Below, piece by piece: positions 46,901 through 55,456 of a stretch of 64,000 bases of DNA. Within the stretch, counting starts at the first letter, position 1, and every line of letters starts with the position of its first letter. The position numbers and the translations under genes are program-made. Source of the stretch: Roseateles sp. SL47 (GTDB lineage Bacteria; Pseudomonadota; Gammaproteobacteria; Burkholderiales; Burkholderiaceae_C); contig NZ_CP113068.1 of assembly GCF_026625885.1 (NCBI RefSeq), positions 4,836,001-4,900,000 on the forward strand, given 5' to 3'. The notes under the pieces are model-generated. The model saw nothing but the letters and a program-made list of their open reading frames with translations, had not been told where the DNA came from and did no database searches.

Positions 46901-47863
46901 CTGCAGCGCCTGCTCGATGGCTGCCGCCGCCTTGCGCGCCGTGGCGCCCTTCATCGCGCCCAGTGCAACGGCTTGCGCCTGCAACTCGGCGCGCAGCGGA
47001 GCAAAAGCCTGCATCGGGTCGTCCAGCGCGGCCAGTTCCGGCACCACATCGGCCGCATCCGGCATGCTGTCCAGCAGCCGCCCCTCCTGATGCGCCAGAC
47101 GAATCTCCACCCGCTTGCCAAAAGCCGACAGCAGCCAGCCGGTGAGGCGATTGCGCCCCTGGGCCAGGCATAACGATTCATAGTCGGCCAGCAACGCTGC
47201 ATCGGCCAGCACAGCCGCATGGAAGCGCTGCCAGAGTTCCGGCATCAGGTCGCTTTCATCCTCCAGCAATTGCAGCTCGGGCGACAGGCCCTGCGCCTGC
47301 AGCAATTCCAGGGGGGCGGCACGCAGCAATTGGGAGAACCAGGCGTGGAAGGTCCGGATTTCCACCGCACGGGCGCCTTGGAGCAGCCGCTGTTGCAAGC
47401 CTTCCAGGGCCGGCGCCAAGGACTCGGCCTCCGGCACCGACAAGCCTCGCTGGCACAGGGCCATGACCCGTGCCTGATGGTCGCCGTGGGCGAATTCGTG
47501 CAGCCATTCATTCAGGCGCTCCCGCATTTCGCCTGCGGCCTTGCGGGTGAAAGTGATGGCCACGATGTCTTGCGGGCGCGTGCCATCCAGCAGGGCACGA
47601 AGGATGCGGGACACCAGCATCCAGGTCTTGCCCGCACCGGCGCAGGCCTCCACCACCACACTGCGCGCCGGATCGCAAGCCAGCGCATAGAAGCGTTCAC
47701 GGGCCACCGGGGCGCCGTTGAGGGTGTAGGCAGCCCCAAGCCCATGGGCCGTGCTTGCCTGGGCCGTCTGGGCCGTCTGGGCCGTCTGAGCCATTTGGGC
47801 CACCTGAGCCATTTGCCCCCCCTGCCCCACCTGGCCGTCGGCCCTGTTGTCAGCCGCCGTCAT
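43958..47863 (-). CDS. addA: UvrD-type helicase/nuclease, AddA-like
   Basis: A 1301-residue double-strand-break processing enzyme subunit. Walker A is ACAGAGKT at residues 73-80; other helicase motifs include DIVAITFTRKAAGEMRERL, LLIDEFQDTSPLQW, IVGDPKQSIYRFRRAEP, LLTVHGAKGLEAKVVVL and ALYVAMTRARHCLLIS. A PD-(D/E)XK nuclease end is seen at the C-terminus (WWVLDYKLHPAP). The N-terminus carries a Gln-Ala-Met/Thr repeat, so the real start may be a little downstream. It overlaps addB by 4 bp; the two act together in RecBCD-like end resection. Confidence 0.9.
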   Translation of the reverse strand: MTAADNRADGQVGQGGQMAQVAQMAQTAQTAQTAQASTAHGLGAAYTLNGAPVARERFYALACDPARSVVVEACAGAGKTWMLVSRILRALLDGTRPQDIVAITFTRKAAGEMRERLNEWLHEFAHGDHQARVMALCQRGLSVPEAESLAPALEGLQQRLLQGARAVEIRTFHAWFSQLLRAAPLELLQAQGLSPELQLLEDESDLMPELWQRFHAAVLADAALLADYESLCLAQGRNRLTGWLLSAFGKRVEIRLAHQEGRLLDSMPDAADVVPELAALDDPMQAFAPLRAELQAQAVALGAMKGATARKAAAAIEQALQGDDKPALAGVRAALFTADGTPRKALGDAPDLMQLMDRLGRLQMALEQRQARQWHRQMCGLALVLLDQFERLKRERGLVDMNDLERGALALLGDAGLAGWVQERLDAQVRHLLIDEFQDTSPLQWHALYAWLSSYVGAGGGASGQRPPSVFIVGDPKQSIYRFRRAEPRVFAAARDFVREGLDGVLLACDHTRRNSPQVLTAVNAVFESATLAQQYNGFRPHTTESGDGHPLDGVFHLVDAGADADEDTTGPDGERRDPDTWRPSLTEPRREAELHRREAEACRIADAIESLLDSEAVEPGDIFVLARKREGLRVLAQVLKSRGIAHAAPEDMALLDAPDVRDLLALLDLLASNGHNLSMAHALRSPLFGVTENDLLDLAGRSKAVSWLRPADATDATDAGVEALVSLAAGGEWTSASISDAGPCLAPVESDAREEVGISVPLDRHATIEPPPGWHDAVPLAEEQLVSADPQEAGAAVAPSGFSAEPLSWWSALMVADTNSLSPALQRAQTLLPRWSALAVERSPHDLLDAIVHEGDLMARIAAVVPPSERRARLHAVEALLALALDLDGGRYAGLYGFVRSLKQRALKLAAPAEPDAVQLLTVHGAKGLEAKVVVLMDTEAGPARAESMALAVSWPVQEAVPRTVAFLESESRPPAALQPLLDDEKEQRQREELNALYVAMTRARHCLLISRTPARRASSGATWWSRLEPLSAPWPVADGADEVDEVDEIGGAHGDKQTLRVLAASGDVSRDASRRSSGVMSVVATLKQLPTAPVATPRRADSLVDAGAVESGAAAGGSATDAADGALGQGPDVVDDSAALGEALHRVLEWHSGPRGRQHTLERLMAAAAQMYGLDARRDERLQRSVKAILGSSTCAPFFDPERLRWQGNEVPLSWHQKDMRLDRLVCLRGEPGRPDTWWVLDYKLHPAPQNNPEYLDQLWHYREAVRALQPGEPVRCGFITGQGRLIDCTEQVADRFDF
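47757..47815. repeat. 9-bp imperfect tandem repeat at the start of addA
   Basis: About six copies of a GGCCGTCTG-like unit, three exact, encode (Met/Thr-Ala-Gln)n at residues 17-36 of AddA. The repeat unit is three codons and keeps the frame. Confidence 0.8.
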
Positions 47864-50658
47864 GGCGCGGCTCCTTCCCAGTCATCACGTCGGCACAGGC
47901 CACGCATGTCGCAATACTCGCAGGCAACGCCCTCCCCCAGCGCCGGCAGCGCCTCGCCCTGGTGGATGCGCAACAGATCCTGACCCAGCCCATGCACCAG
48001 TTGCACCGCCGTTTCCGACACGTCCGGGTGCTCCACCGCCGTGATGCCCTTGGCATCATCCAGGGCCAGGTATTGCGCGTGCAGGCGGCCCGAAGCGAGA
48101 GCCTCTGTTGCTCCGATCGGCGCATCGGCCCCTGCGGGCGCCGCCCCCATCAGCACCGCATAAACAGCGAGCTGCGTGTCTTCCAGTGGATCCGCCACCT
48201 TGTCCTTCAAGCCTTTGAGGCTGCCCGTTTTGTAGTCCAGCAGACACTGGCCGTCGGGCCCTTCGTCCATGCGGTCGATCCGCCCGCGCAAGCGCACCGC
48301 AGCAAGTGCGGGGTCCGCATCCCACCAGGGGTGGACTTCCCGGTCCACCTCGCCCTGACGGAAATACTGCCCCTGCGCCTCCCGCTCCTGCAGCCAGGCC
48401 AGATACGCCGGCACAAAGCGCGCAAAGCTGGCGGAGAACGGCAGGAACTCCGCTGCCGACAGCGCCAGCGCCTGCATCTGGGTCCGCGCCGCCTGATGCA
48501 GGCGCGTCACATCGTCCATCGACGGATCCTGGCCGGCCAGGCGCTCGGTGTGGAACTGATGCAGCACCGCATGCAGCCAGGTGCCGTAATCGCGTTTATC
48601 GGCCTGCTGATCCAGCTCCTGCACTTCCCGCAGGCCCAGCATCACTCGGGAGAAAAACTGGTAGGGGCACTGCCGCAACGATTCCACCGCGCTTGCACTG
48701 AGCGCCGACGGAAGCCGACCCGGCGCCAGGGCACGGGCACGGCCCTGCGGCTGCAAGGGCACCGCCACCGCCACGCGAGGATCCCGCCACGACGGCAGCG
48801 CGCCGTGACCGGCCGCCTGACGGGCCAGATCCAGACGATCCAGCAAGGGGCTGGCCGCCAGCGGTTCACTGCCCCGATGGGCGCAGCGCAACAAGGTGAC
48901 GGCGGGCGCCCGCAGCAATTGGGCAAACTGCGACGCCAAGGCGGCGCGTTTTTCTTCGATGGTGGGCAGACCGATCTGCCGGGCCAAGGTGTCGCTGACC
49001 AGCGTCGGCCCCGCCGGCACCGGCCCGAGGGTGGCGGCATCCGCGCCCGGCAGCACCACAGCCCCGAACGGGCGCAGCATGGCCCGCGCCAGCGGCGTGA
49101 TCATCACCTGCAACTCACCCTGCAGCGGCGGCACGTATTGGGCCGCCTCCAGCGTGGCGGACACCCACGCAGTGAACTCCGACGGGCTGAGCGTGGTCTC
49201 CTTGAGCACGGACTCATGCGCAGACCCCGGCCAGGGGGAGCGCTTGAGCCACAACGCATCCAGCAGCTGAGGGCCGCCCGCCGGTTGAGCCGCCAGCCGC
49301 TCGTCCGCGCCCAGGCGCTTGAGCAAGGTCTTCAGCACCTCCAGCCAGTCCTCCAGCGTCCGGCTGCCCGACGCCTGCAAAGGCGCCACGGCGTCACGGG
49401 CCTGGTTCCACAAACGCGCCGATGCGGGCGCCAGCCGATCTTCCCGCACCGACGCCGGGGATGACCACCCGCGCTGGCGGCAGCGTGCCTCCAAGGCAGG
49501 CAGCGCCGCCGCTCCAGCGCGCTCACACAAGGTGGCCGCCAGGGGCGTCTTGAGCCAGGCCAGCCACTCATCCACCGTCGCGTCCCGGCGCGCGGCACGC
49601 AGCAACGCCATCACCTGGGCGGCCGGCGCCGTCGTCGCCAGGGTCCAGCCGGTTTCGTCGGCAATGCCCACCCCTTGCCGCTCCAGGAGCGCCCGCACCC
49701 GCCGCAGCAGGACGCGGTCCTGGGCGATCAGCGCCACCGGTGATCGGCCGGCCTGCAGATGGTCCAGCACCGACGCGGCACTGCATTGCGCCAGGTCTTC
49801 AAAATCTTCGCAGAGCGCCTGCTCCACCTGGGCGGGCGGCTGGCCCAGCGAATAGACGTCCTCCAGCGGCAGGTCCGCACTCAGGCGAAGGCAGGGCACC
49901 CCCTGCGCTTCGGCCGTGTCCAGCAAAGCATCGGCCAGCAGATCGGGCCCTCCGGCCTGCAGATGCAGCCAGGCACTGGGGCGCAGCTCAAAGAGACCAT
50001 CGGTGGCCGGCGCACGCGGGTCGGACGCAGCCCATTCCAGCGCCACCATCAGCAACGCACGCTCCAGGTGTCCAGCGCCGCTCTGGGCGGCCAGTTCCTG
50101 CCGAGCCAGGGCCCAAAACGCCTGGCGACCTTCCGGAGACCGCAACTGGGCGGTGCGCGACAGCGCATGCGCCGCTTCCACCAGCCGCTGCACCGCCGCG
50201 TCAAAGGCCCGTGGATCCTCCTGCCGCAAGGCCTGCGCCCAGCTCTGCCCGCGCAGCAACTGGCGGGCGGCCAGTGCATCGATGGCGGCATCAAAGGTGA
50301 GCTGCAAAGCCTCCGGCAGGGCACTGGGGCCCAGCGCCGAAGCCAGGCTGTGCGTGGTTTCGATGCGGGGCTGCCAGCGGCTGAGCTTCATCCAGGCGCG
50401 CCGCGCCGGGGCCAGATGCTGGGCAAAGGGCAACAGCAACACGGCATCCCGGGACGACAATCCCTGCCGCTCCAGCCACTCCGAGGCCCCTTCGGCCAGC
50501 CGGTCCCAGAACACTGCATTGGCATGCCGGGCATCCATCGGGAAGGCCAGGGTCGCCCCCGCCCCCCGGTGAGGCGTGGACGCAACATCGCCCCTCCCTT
50601 CCGGGAGACCGTCAGGCCAGAGGGAGGCGGTCGATGGGAGATCGCTAGGAATCGTCAC
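47860..50658 (-). CDS. addB: PD-(D/E)XK nuclease, AddB-like
   Basis: A 932-residue partner of AddA. There is no Walker A at the N-terminus. The C-terminal nuclease has CPYQFFSRVML, RIDRMDEGPDGQCLLDYKTG and the closing cysteines C913, C916 and C922 (CEYCDMRGLC), which with the Cys of CPYQFF fit the iron-sulphur staple of AddB-type nucleases. It is first in the addB-addA pair, directly upstream on the opposite strand of trxA and rho. Confidence 0.88.
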   Translation of the reverse strand: MTIPSDLPSTASLWPDGLPEGRGDVASTPHRGAGATLAFPMDARHANAVFWDRLAEGASEWLERQGLSSRDAVLLLPFAQHLAPARRAWMKLSRWQPRIETTHSLASALGPSALPEALQLTFDAAIDALAARQLLRGQSWAQALRQEDPRAFDAAVQRLVEAAHALSRTAQLRSPEGRQAFWALARQELAAQSGAGHLERALLMVALEWAASDPRAPATDGLFELRPSAWLHLQAGGPDLLADALLDTAEAQGVPCLRLSADLPLEDVYSLGQPPAQVEQALCEDFEDLAQCSAASVLDHLQAGRSPVALIAQDRVLLRRVRALLERQGVGIADETGWTLATTAPAAQVMALLRAARRDATVDEWLAWLKTPLAATLCERAGAAALPALEARCRQRGWSSPASVREDRLAPASARLWNQARDAVAPLQASGSRTLEDWLEVLKTLLKRLGADERLAAQPAGGPQLLDALWLKRSPWPGSAHESVLKETTLSPSEFTAWVSATLEAAQYVPPLQGELQVMITPLARAMLRPFGAVVLPGADAATLGPVPAGPTLVSDTLARQIGLPTIEEKRAALASQFAQLLRAPAVTLLRCAHRGSEPLAASPLLDRLDLARQAAGHGALPSWRDPRVAVAVPLQPQGRARALAPGRLPSALSASAVESLRQCPYQFFSRVMLGLREVQELDQQADKRDYGTWLHAVLHQFHTERLAGQDPSMDDVTRLHQAARTQMQALALSAAEFLPFSASFARFVPAYLAWLQEREAQGQYFRQGEVDREVHPWWDADPALAAVRLRGRIDRMDEGPDGQCLLDYKTGSLKGLKDKVADPLEDTQLAVYAVLMGAAPAGADAPIGATEALASGRLHAQYLALDDAKGITAVEHPDVSETAVQLVHGLGQDLLRIHQGEALPALGEGVACEYCDMRGLCRRDDWEGAAP

Positions 50659-50891
50659 AGAAACAAGTCAGCAGAAGGCCTGGCGCCCCGCGCTCCCCTG
50701 CCCGAGGGGATGGGCGGGGCCCACAGGCTTGAGTTGGGAGCCAACACCCATATGTAGGTCGAGTACCCACTCGACAAGCGGGTTCAGGGCTTTGTGTAAG
50801 AATCATTGTGCCTTGATACCCGCCCGTCCCGGCCCATCCCATGTGTTCCCACCGTCGGGCCTTCTATCGGGTTTCAAGCAAGGACTCCCTC

Positions 50892-51218
50892 ATGAGCGAA
50901 CAGATCAAACACATTTCCGACGCATCCTTCGACAGCGACGTCATCCAAGCCGACAAGCCGGTGCTGGTCGATTTCTGGGCCGAATGGTGCGGCCCCTGCA
51001 AGATGATTGCCCCCATCCTTGAAGAGGTGGCCCAGTCGTCGGCAGACCGCGTCAGCATCACCAAGCTGAATGTGGATGACAACCGCGAAGTGGCCGCCAA
51101 ATACGGCATCCGCAGCATTCCGACGCTGATGCTGTTCAAGGATGGCCAGCTGGTCGCCTCCAAGGTTGGCGCCCTCAACAAGGCCCAGTTGACGTCCTTC
51201 CTGGACGCCAACCTATAA
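50892..51218 (+). CDS. trxA: Thioredoxin
   Basis: A 108-residue thioredoxin: active site WCGPC at residues 32-36, [16 protein letters not shown], then [29 protein letters not shown] with the conserved cis-proline. The start at 50892 ([10 protein letters not shown]) has AAGGA 8 nt before. It reduces disulfides of cytosolic proteins. The rho promoter appears to overlap its stop. Confidence 0.97.
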   Translation: MSEQIKHISDASFDSDVIQADKPVLVDFWAEWCGPCKMIAPILEEVAQSSADRVSITKLNVDDNREVAAKYGIRSIPTLMLFKDGQLVASKVGALNKAQLTSFLDANL

Positions 51219-51219
51219 T
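51189..51219 (+). promoter_or_regulatory. Candidate sigma-70 promoter of rho
   Basis: TTGACG (51189-51194) and TATAAT (51214-51219) with a slightly long spacer of 19 bp; the -10 box includes the trxA stop codon. Confidence 0.5.
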
Positions 51220-51580
51220 CTCCTTATCCGCAGTGGGCCGAGCGCCCCTTGCGGACCTGTTGCCACCACGCCCGCCCCGGGTTGAGCGCCTTGCACTGCT
51301 GCCCTGCAGCACGGCCAGGCAAGCACCCCGGGTGAGCGCGTGGACTCGGCGCCCAAGCTCCCGCATGTCCATCAGCTTCCAGGCGAAGCGCGCAGGCCAC
51401 CTCGGCCCGCCCTGCCCCCGCCCATGAAGCCGCCAAGCCGGCGAACGCCAAGGTTTCATCCCTTGCGCTCGTCAGGGTCGGCATGGAGGATTTCTCCGTG
51501 GATGGCAGCGTGACGCCTGGACTCGCCGTTGTTTGTGTCCCTGGCCTTGGCAGGTCCTGGACGACAGACCGGGTCACCCC
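51220..51580 (+). other. Long rho leader
   Basis: About 360 bp separate the probable promoter from the rho start. The region is GC-rich with scattered inverted segments (CCCGGG arms near 51278 and 51353 enclosing a CTTGC/GCAAG pair). rho is autoregulated by premature termination in its leader in other bacteria; this length fits that. No ORF with a ribosome site was seen. Confidence 0.4.
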
Positions 51581-52843
51581 ATGCATCTCTCTGAATTGAA
51601 GGCGCTTCACGTCTCCGCCCTGATCAAAATGGGCGAAGAACTGGAGATCGACAACGTCGCTCGCATGCGCAAGCAGGAGCTGATGTTCGCGATCATGAAA
51701 AAACGCGCCAAAGCCGGCGAACAGGTGTTCGGCGACGGCGTGCTGGAGGTCCTTCCGGACGGCTTCGGCTTCCTGCGTTCCCCCGAGACCAGCTACATGG
51801 CCTCGACGGACGACATCTACCTCTCCCCCAGCCAGATCCGCCGCTTCAACCTGCACACCGGCGACATGATCGAAGGCGAAGTGCGCGTGCCCAAGGACGG
51901 CGAGCGTTATTTCGCGCTGGTCAAGGTGGACCGCGTGAATGGCCTCACGCCGGAGGAGTCCAAGCACAAGATCATGTTCGAGAACTTGACACCGCTCTTC
52001 CCGAAAGAGCAGTTCAAACTCGAGCGTGACATTCGTGGTGACGACAACATCACCAGCCGCATCATCGACCTGATCGCGCCGCTGGGCAAAGGCCAGCGCG
52101 CCCTGCTCGTGGCCCCGCCCAAGAGCGGCAAGACGGTGATGATGCAGCACTTGGCGCACTCCATCGCCGCCAACTATCCGGACGCCCATCTGATGGTGCT
52201 GCTGGTGGATGAGCGGCCTGAAGAAGTGACCGAAATGCAGCGCACGGTGCGCGGCGAAGTCATCAGCTCCACCTTCGATGAGCCGGCCGCCCGGCATGTG
52301 CAGGTCGCCGAAATGGTGATCGAGCGCGCCAAGCGCCTGGTGGAACTGAGGAAGGACGTGATCATCCTGCTGGACTCGATCACCCGCCTGGCCCGTGCCT
52401 ACAACAACGTGCTGCCCAGCTCCGGCAAGGTGCTGACCGGTGGTGTGGATGCCAACGCCCTGCAGCGCCCCAAGCGCTTCTTCGGCGCAGCCCGCAACAT
52501 TGAAGAAGGCGGCTCGCTGACCATCATCGGCACGGCACTGGTGGACACCGGCTCCAAGATGGACGAAGTGATCTACGAAGAGTTCAAGGGCACCGGCAAC
52601 TGCGAAATCCATCTGGACCGTCGCATGGCAGAAAAGCGGGTCTACCCGTCCATCCTGCTGAACAAGTCGGGCACCCGCCGCGAAGAGCTGCTGCTCAAGC
52701 CGGAAATCCTGCAAAAGGCCTGGATCCTGCGCAAGCTGCTCTACCCGATGGACGAAATCGAGGCGATGGAGTTCATCCTCGACAAGATGAAGTCGTCGAA
52801 GAACAACCATGATTTCTTCGACATGATGCGCCGCGGCGGCTAA
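51581..52843 (+). CDS. rho: Transcription termination factor Rho
   Basis: A 420-residue hexameric RNA-dependent ATPase. The N-terminal domain ([20 protein letters not shown]) and cold-shock-like RNA-binding domain ([20 protein letters not shown]...[12 protein letters not shown]) precede the ATPase core: Walker A PPKSGKT at 179-185, Walker [18 protein letters not shown], and the Q/R-loop regions. Length and start match the family; an upstream ATG 16 codons earlier is not used. Confidence 0.98.
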   Translation: MHLSELKALHVSALIKMGEELEIDNVARMRKQELMFAIMKKRAKAGEQVFGDGVLEVLPDGFGFLRSPETSYMASTDDIYLSPSQIRRFNLHTGDMIEGEVRVPKDGERYFALVKVDRVNGLTPEESKHKIMFENLTPLFPKEQFKLERDIRGDDNITSRIIDLIAPLGKGQRALLVAPPKSGKTVMMQHLAHSIAANYPDAHLMVLLVDERPEEVTEMQRTVRGEVISSTFDEPAARHVQVAEMVIERAKRLVELRKDVIILLDSITRLARAYNNVLPSSGKVLTGGVDANALQRPKRFFGAARNIEEGGSLTIIGTALVDTGSKMDEVIYEEFKGTGNCEIHLDRRMAEKRVYPSILLNKSGTRREELLLKPEILQKAWILRKLLYPMDEIEAMEFILDKMKSSKNNHDFFDMMRRGG

Positions 52844-52869
52844 GCCCCCCAGCAGCGTCAAGACTTCAC

Positions 52870-52909
52870 GAAAGCCGCCCGAAGGCCCTCCTTCCGGCGG
52901 CTTTCTTGT
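52870..52909 (+). terminator. Terminator after rho
   Basis: GAAAGCCGCC and GGCGGCTTTC (52870-52879 with 52896-52905), extended inside by GAAGG/CCTTC, followed by TTGTT. A strong hairpin 26 bp after the rho stop. Confidence 0.8.
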
Positions 52910-52950
52910 TGGCGCAGGGGCTTGGGCTGCGTCACCAGGCCCCTGCGCCA

Positions 52951-52980
52951 TTGAGGCGCCCAGGCCTTTTCCGCTATACT
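52951..52980 (+). promoter_or_regulatory. Promoter of rpmE2
   Basis: TTGAGG and TATACT with an 18-bp spacer, 75 bp upstream of the L31 start. Confidence 0.6.
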
Positions 52981-53055
52981 CTTTCTTTTTCCGCTGTCGA
53001 CCAAGTGCATCGCACGGTGCGATGTGGCTGGCGGCACCACAGCGAGGTTTCCAAA

Positions 53056-53322
53056 ATGGCTAAAGAAGGCATTCACCCCAACTACCGCGACGTCGCTTTC
53101 GTGGACCTGTCCAACGGTTTCCAGTTCATCACGCGCTCGACCGTGGTGACCAAGGACACCATCAAGCTGGACGACGGCCGCGAACTGCCGCTGGTCAAGC
53201 TGGAAACCTCCAGCGAATCGCACCCGTTCTACACTGGCACGCAGAAGAGCGTGGACAGCCTGGGCGGCCGCGTCGAGAAGTTCCGCAACAAGTTTGCCAA
53301 GCTCACCCCGACCAAGAAGTAA
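53056..53322 (+). CDS. rpmE2: 50S ribosomal protein L31, type B
   Basis: An 88-residue L31: [20 protein letters not shown] ... [26 protein letters not shown]. It lacks the CXXC zinc cysteines of type A and has the longer type-B form, used when zinc is scarce. The start has GAGG about 8 nt upstream. rho-L31 neighbourhood is common in proteobacteria. Confidence 0.97.
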   Translation: MAKEGIHPNYRDVAFVDLSNGFQFITRSTVVTKDTIKLDDGRELPLVKLETSSESHPFYTGTQKSVDSLGGRVEKFRNKFAKLTPTKK

Positions 53323-53626
53323 TTCAGGTCGCGAAGGCGGTGCAGTCAGGTGCAGGGGGTGCGAACAGCTGTTGGCGCCCATCTCCCGACTCAAGACGCA
53401 ATTCTGCAAAAGGCAGCCTCTCCAGGCTGCCTTTTTTCATGCCCCGTCGCCTGACCCCAGTCCCCACCGCGTGACGCGCGCTCCCGGTGCGTCAGGCGCC
53501 TTTCCGTTCACACACCAAACTTTTTTGTCGGAAAAGTGATTCTTATCGGATGAAGATGGTCATCGCATCGGCACAGGTGCGGCATGATCGCCACCGTCCC
53601 CTACAACGACAACGAGACAGACGCGC
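53323..53626. other. Intergenic region after rpmE2
   Basis: 304 bp holding the rpmE2 terminator at 53408-53437 and then the presumed promoter of the membrane glycosyltransferase-like gene. A TGACGC/GCGTCA dyad lies at about 53472-53491. Nothing else recognised. Confidence 0.6.
53408..53437 (+). terminator. Intrinsic terminator of rpmE2
   Basis: GGCAGCC and GGCTGCC arms with a 6-nt loop, preceded by four A and followed by six T. Confidence 0.92.
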
Positions 53627-55276
53627 ATGAATTTGCCCACCCCGGCCGTTGTAGCCGAGCGAAGCGCCCATCCCATTCCGCGCTGGCCCCTGTTATTGCT
53701 TTGCGCCGCCTATGTGCTGCCCGGCCTGTTCGGCCGCGACCCGTGGCGCAATGCCGACCTTTCGGCGTTTGGCTTCATGGCCAGCATCGCGCAGGGCCAT
53801 GCGCCCTGGGCCCAGCCTGCAATCGCCGGGATTCCGGCTGAAGGCGGCCTGCTGCCCTACTGGGTCGGCGCCCTTTTCATCAAGCTGCTCCCGTTTCTGG
53901 AGCCGTCCACCGCCGCCCGCATCCCCTTCGGGCTGATGCTCGCGGGCGTGCTGGCACTGGTCTGGTACACCTGTCTGCATCTGGCCCGTACCGAGGCGGC
54001 TCAGCCGGTGGCCTTTGCCTTCGGCGGCGAGGCCCATGCGGTGGACTATGCCCGGGCCATGGCGGACGGCAGCCTGCTGGCGCTGATCGCCAGCATCGGG
54101 CTGCTGCGGCTGGGCCACGAGACAACACCGGAGATCCTGCAACTGGTCGGGATTTCGCTGCTGATGTATGCCTTGGCGGCCGCCCCCTTCCGCCGATGGA
54201 AGTCGCGTCTGGCGCTGATGCTGTCGCTGTCGGTGCTGGCGACGAGTGGCGCACCGGCGGTGGCCGTGGCCCTGTCGGTGGGTGCCTTGTGGCTGAGCCA
54301 GCGCTCCATCTATGACGAGGCCCGCAAGCTGGTGCCCTGGCTGCTTGGTGCGATTGCACTGGCCGCCATCGTAGCCTGGCCGATGCATGGCTGGGCCTGG
54401 CGCATTGACGCCAGCGGCCGCAGCCCGTGGGCCTGGCTGCGCCTGGTGGGCTGGTTCTGCTGGCCGGTGTGGCCGCTGGCCATCTGGTCCCTGTGGCGCT
54501 GGCGTGGCCATCTGCAGCGGCGCCATGTGTCGGTGCCGGTGCTGACCGCCGCGATTCCGCTGCTGTGCAGCCTGCTGATGGATGCCGACGACCATGCCCT
54601 GCTGCTGGCGCTGCCGCCCCTGGCCGTGCTCGCCAGCTTCGCACTGCCCACCTTCCAGCGCAGTGCCAGCGCGCTGCTGGACTGGTTCTCGGTGTTCTTC
54701 TTCAGCGCCGGGGCCATCTTCCTGTGGCTGTATTACAGCGCCCTGCAACTCGGGTGGCCGGCCAAGTTCCTGTCCAACGTGCGACGGCTGGCCCAGGGGT
54801 ATCAGCCTGAATTCGGCTGGCTGACCTTCATTCTGGCGCTGCTGGGGACGCTGGCCTGGATCTGGCTGGTGCGCTGGCGCACCGCCCGGCATCGCCATGC
54901 CATCTGGAAGAGCCTGGCACTGCCCGCCGGTGGCGTGGCCCTGAGCTGGCTGCTGGCCATGACGCTGGGCCTGCATCCGCTGAATTACGCTCGCAGCAAC
55001 TCGCCGCTGGTGGACCGGGTGGGCGCCCATCTGCCGGCACAGGTGGACTGCATCGCGGCACCCGGTGTCCCGCTGCACGTGCTGTCCGCGCTGGAGTTCC
55101 AGGGCGGATGGAAGGTGGACGCCACCCGGGCCCTGGGCGAATCCAGCTGCCATGCCGGCCTGATTGCCCAAGGGGACGGCGCCCCCATACCGCCTGAAGG
55201 CTGGCGCGTCGAAGCCATCGTCCGGCGGCCGACGGATCGCACCGGCAGCTTCATCGTGCTGCAGCGCCAACCCTGA
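53627..55276 (+). CDS. Polytopic glycosyltransferase-like membrane protein (ArnT/GT39-like)
   Basis: A 549-residue protein with a dozen hydrophobic segments. The N-terminal LLLLCAAYVLPGLFGRDPWRNADL, with the Asp-Pro-Trp-Arg motif before the first periplasmic loop, recalls lipid-linked-sugar transferases of the ArnT/PMT group, and the C-terminus has a small periplasmic part. I see no catalytic residue pattern that settles the activity, so the function stays putative. It is convergent with phoR. Confidence 0.6.
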   Translation: MNLPTPAVVAERSAHPIPRWPLLLLCAAYVLPGLFGRDPWRNADLSAFGFMASIAQGHAPWAQPAIAGIPAEGGLLPYWVGALFIKLLPFLEPSTAARIPFGLMLAGVLALVWYTCLHLARTEAAQPVAFAFGGEAHAVDYARAMADGSLLALIASIGLLRLGHETTPEILQLVGISLLMYALAAAPFRRWKSRLALMLSLSVLATSGAPAVAVALSVGALWLSQRSIYDEARKLVPWLLGAIALAAIVAWPMHGWAWRIDASGRSPWAWLRLVGWFCWPVWPLAIWSLWRWRGHLQRRHVSVPVLTAAIPLLCSLLMDADDHALLLALPPLAVLASFALPTFQRSASALLDWFSVFFFSAGAIFLWLYYSALQLGWPAKFLSNVRRLAQGYQPEFGWLTFILALLGTLAWIWLVRWRTARHRHAIWKSLALPAGGVALSWLLAMTLGLHPLNYARSNSPLVDRVGAHLPAQVDCIAAPGVPLHVLSALEFQGGWKVDATRALGESSCHAGLIAQGDGAPIPPEGWRVEAIVRRPTDRTGSFIVLQRQP

Positions 55277-55343
55277 GAGACGGGGTTCCAAACGCCCGCA
55301 GCGCTGCGGTGGGCTGGTCCCGCACACCTGCTGTGCCGGGCTC

Positions 55344-55375
55344 ACACGCCCACACGCTCACACGCTCACACGCTC
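55344..55375. repeat. Octanucleotide tandem repeat (ACACGCTC)4
   Basis: Four adjacent copies of ACACGCTC, the first with one change, between the ends of two convergent genes. Non-coding. Confidence 0.85.
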
Positions 55376-55404
55376 ACGGCCCCATCATGGTGGCGCAAAG
55401 CAAA

Positions 55405-55426
55405 GCGGCAGCCCTTGAGCTGCCGC
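55405..55426 (-). terminator. Terminator downstream of phoR
   Basis: GCGGCAGC and GCTGCCGC form an 8-bp stem with a 6-nt loop; leftward it is followed by TTTGCTTTGC. It ends the pst-pho transcript 30 bp after the phoR stop. Confidence 0.7.
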
Positions 55427-55456
55427 CTTGTCGCCTGCGCCATGCGGCGCTGTGTT

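Noticed and set aside
51224..52951. A 575-codon leftward frame opposite rho
   Set aside because: Rho on the other strand is certain; the frame is a codon-bias shadow.
53693..55345. A 550-codon leftward frame opposite the glycosyltransferase-like gene
   Set aside because: Gln/Arg/His-rich shadow, whereas the rightward frame has clear membrane segments.
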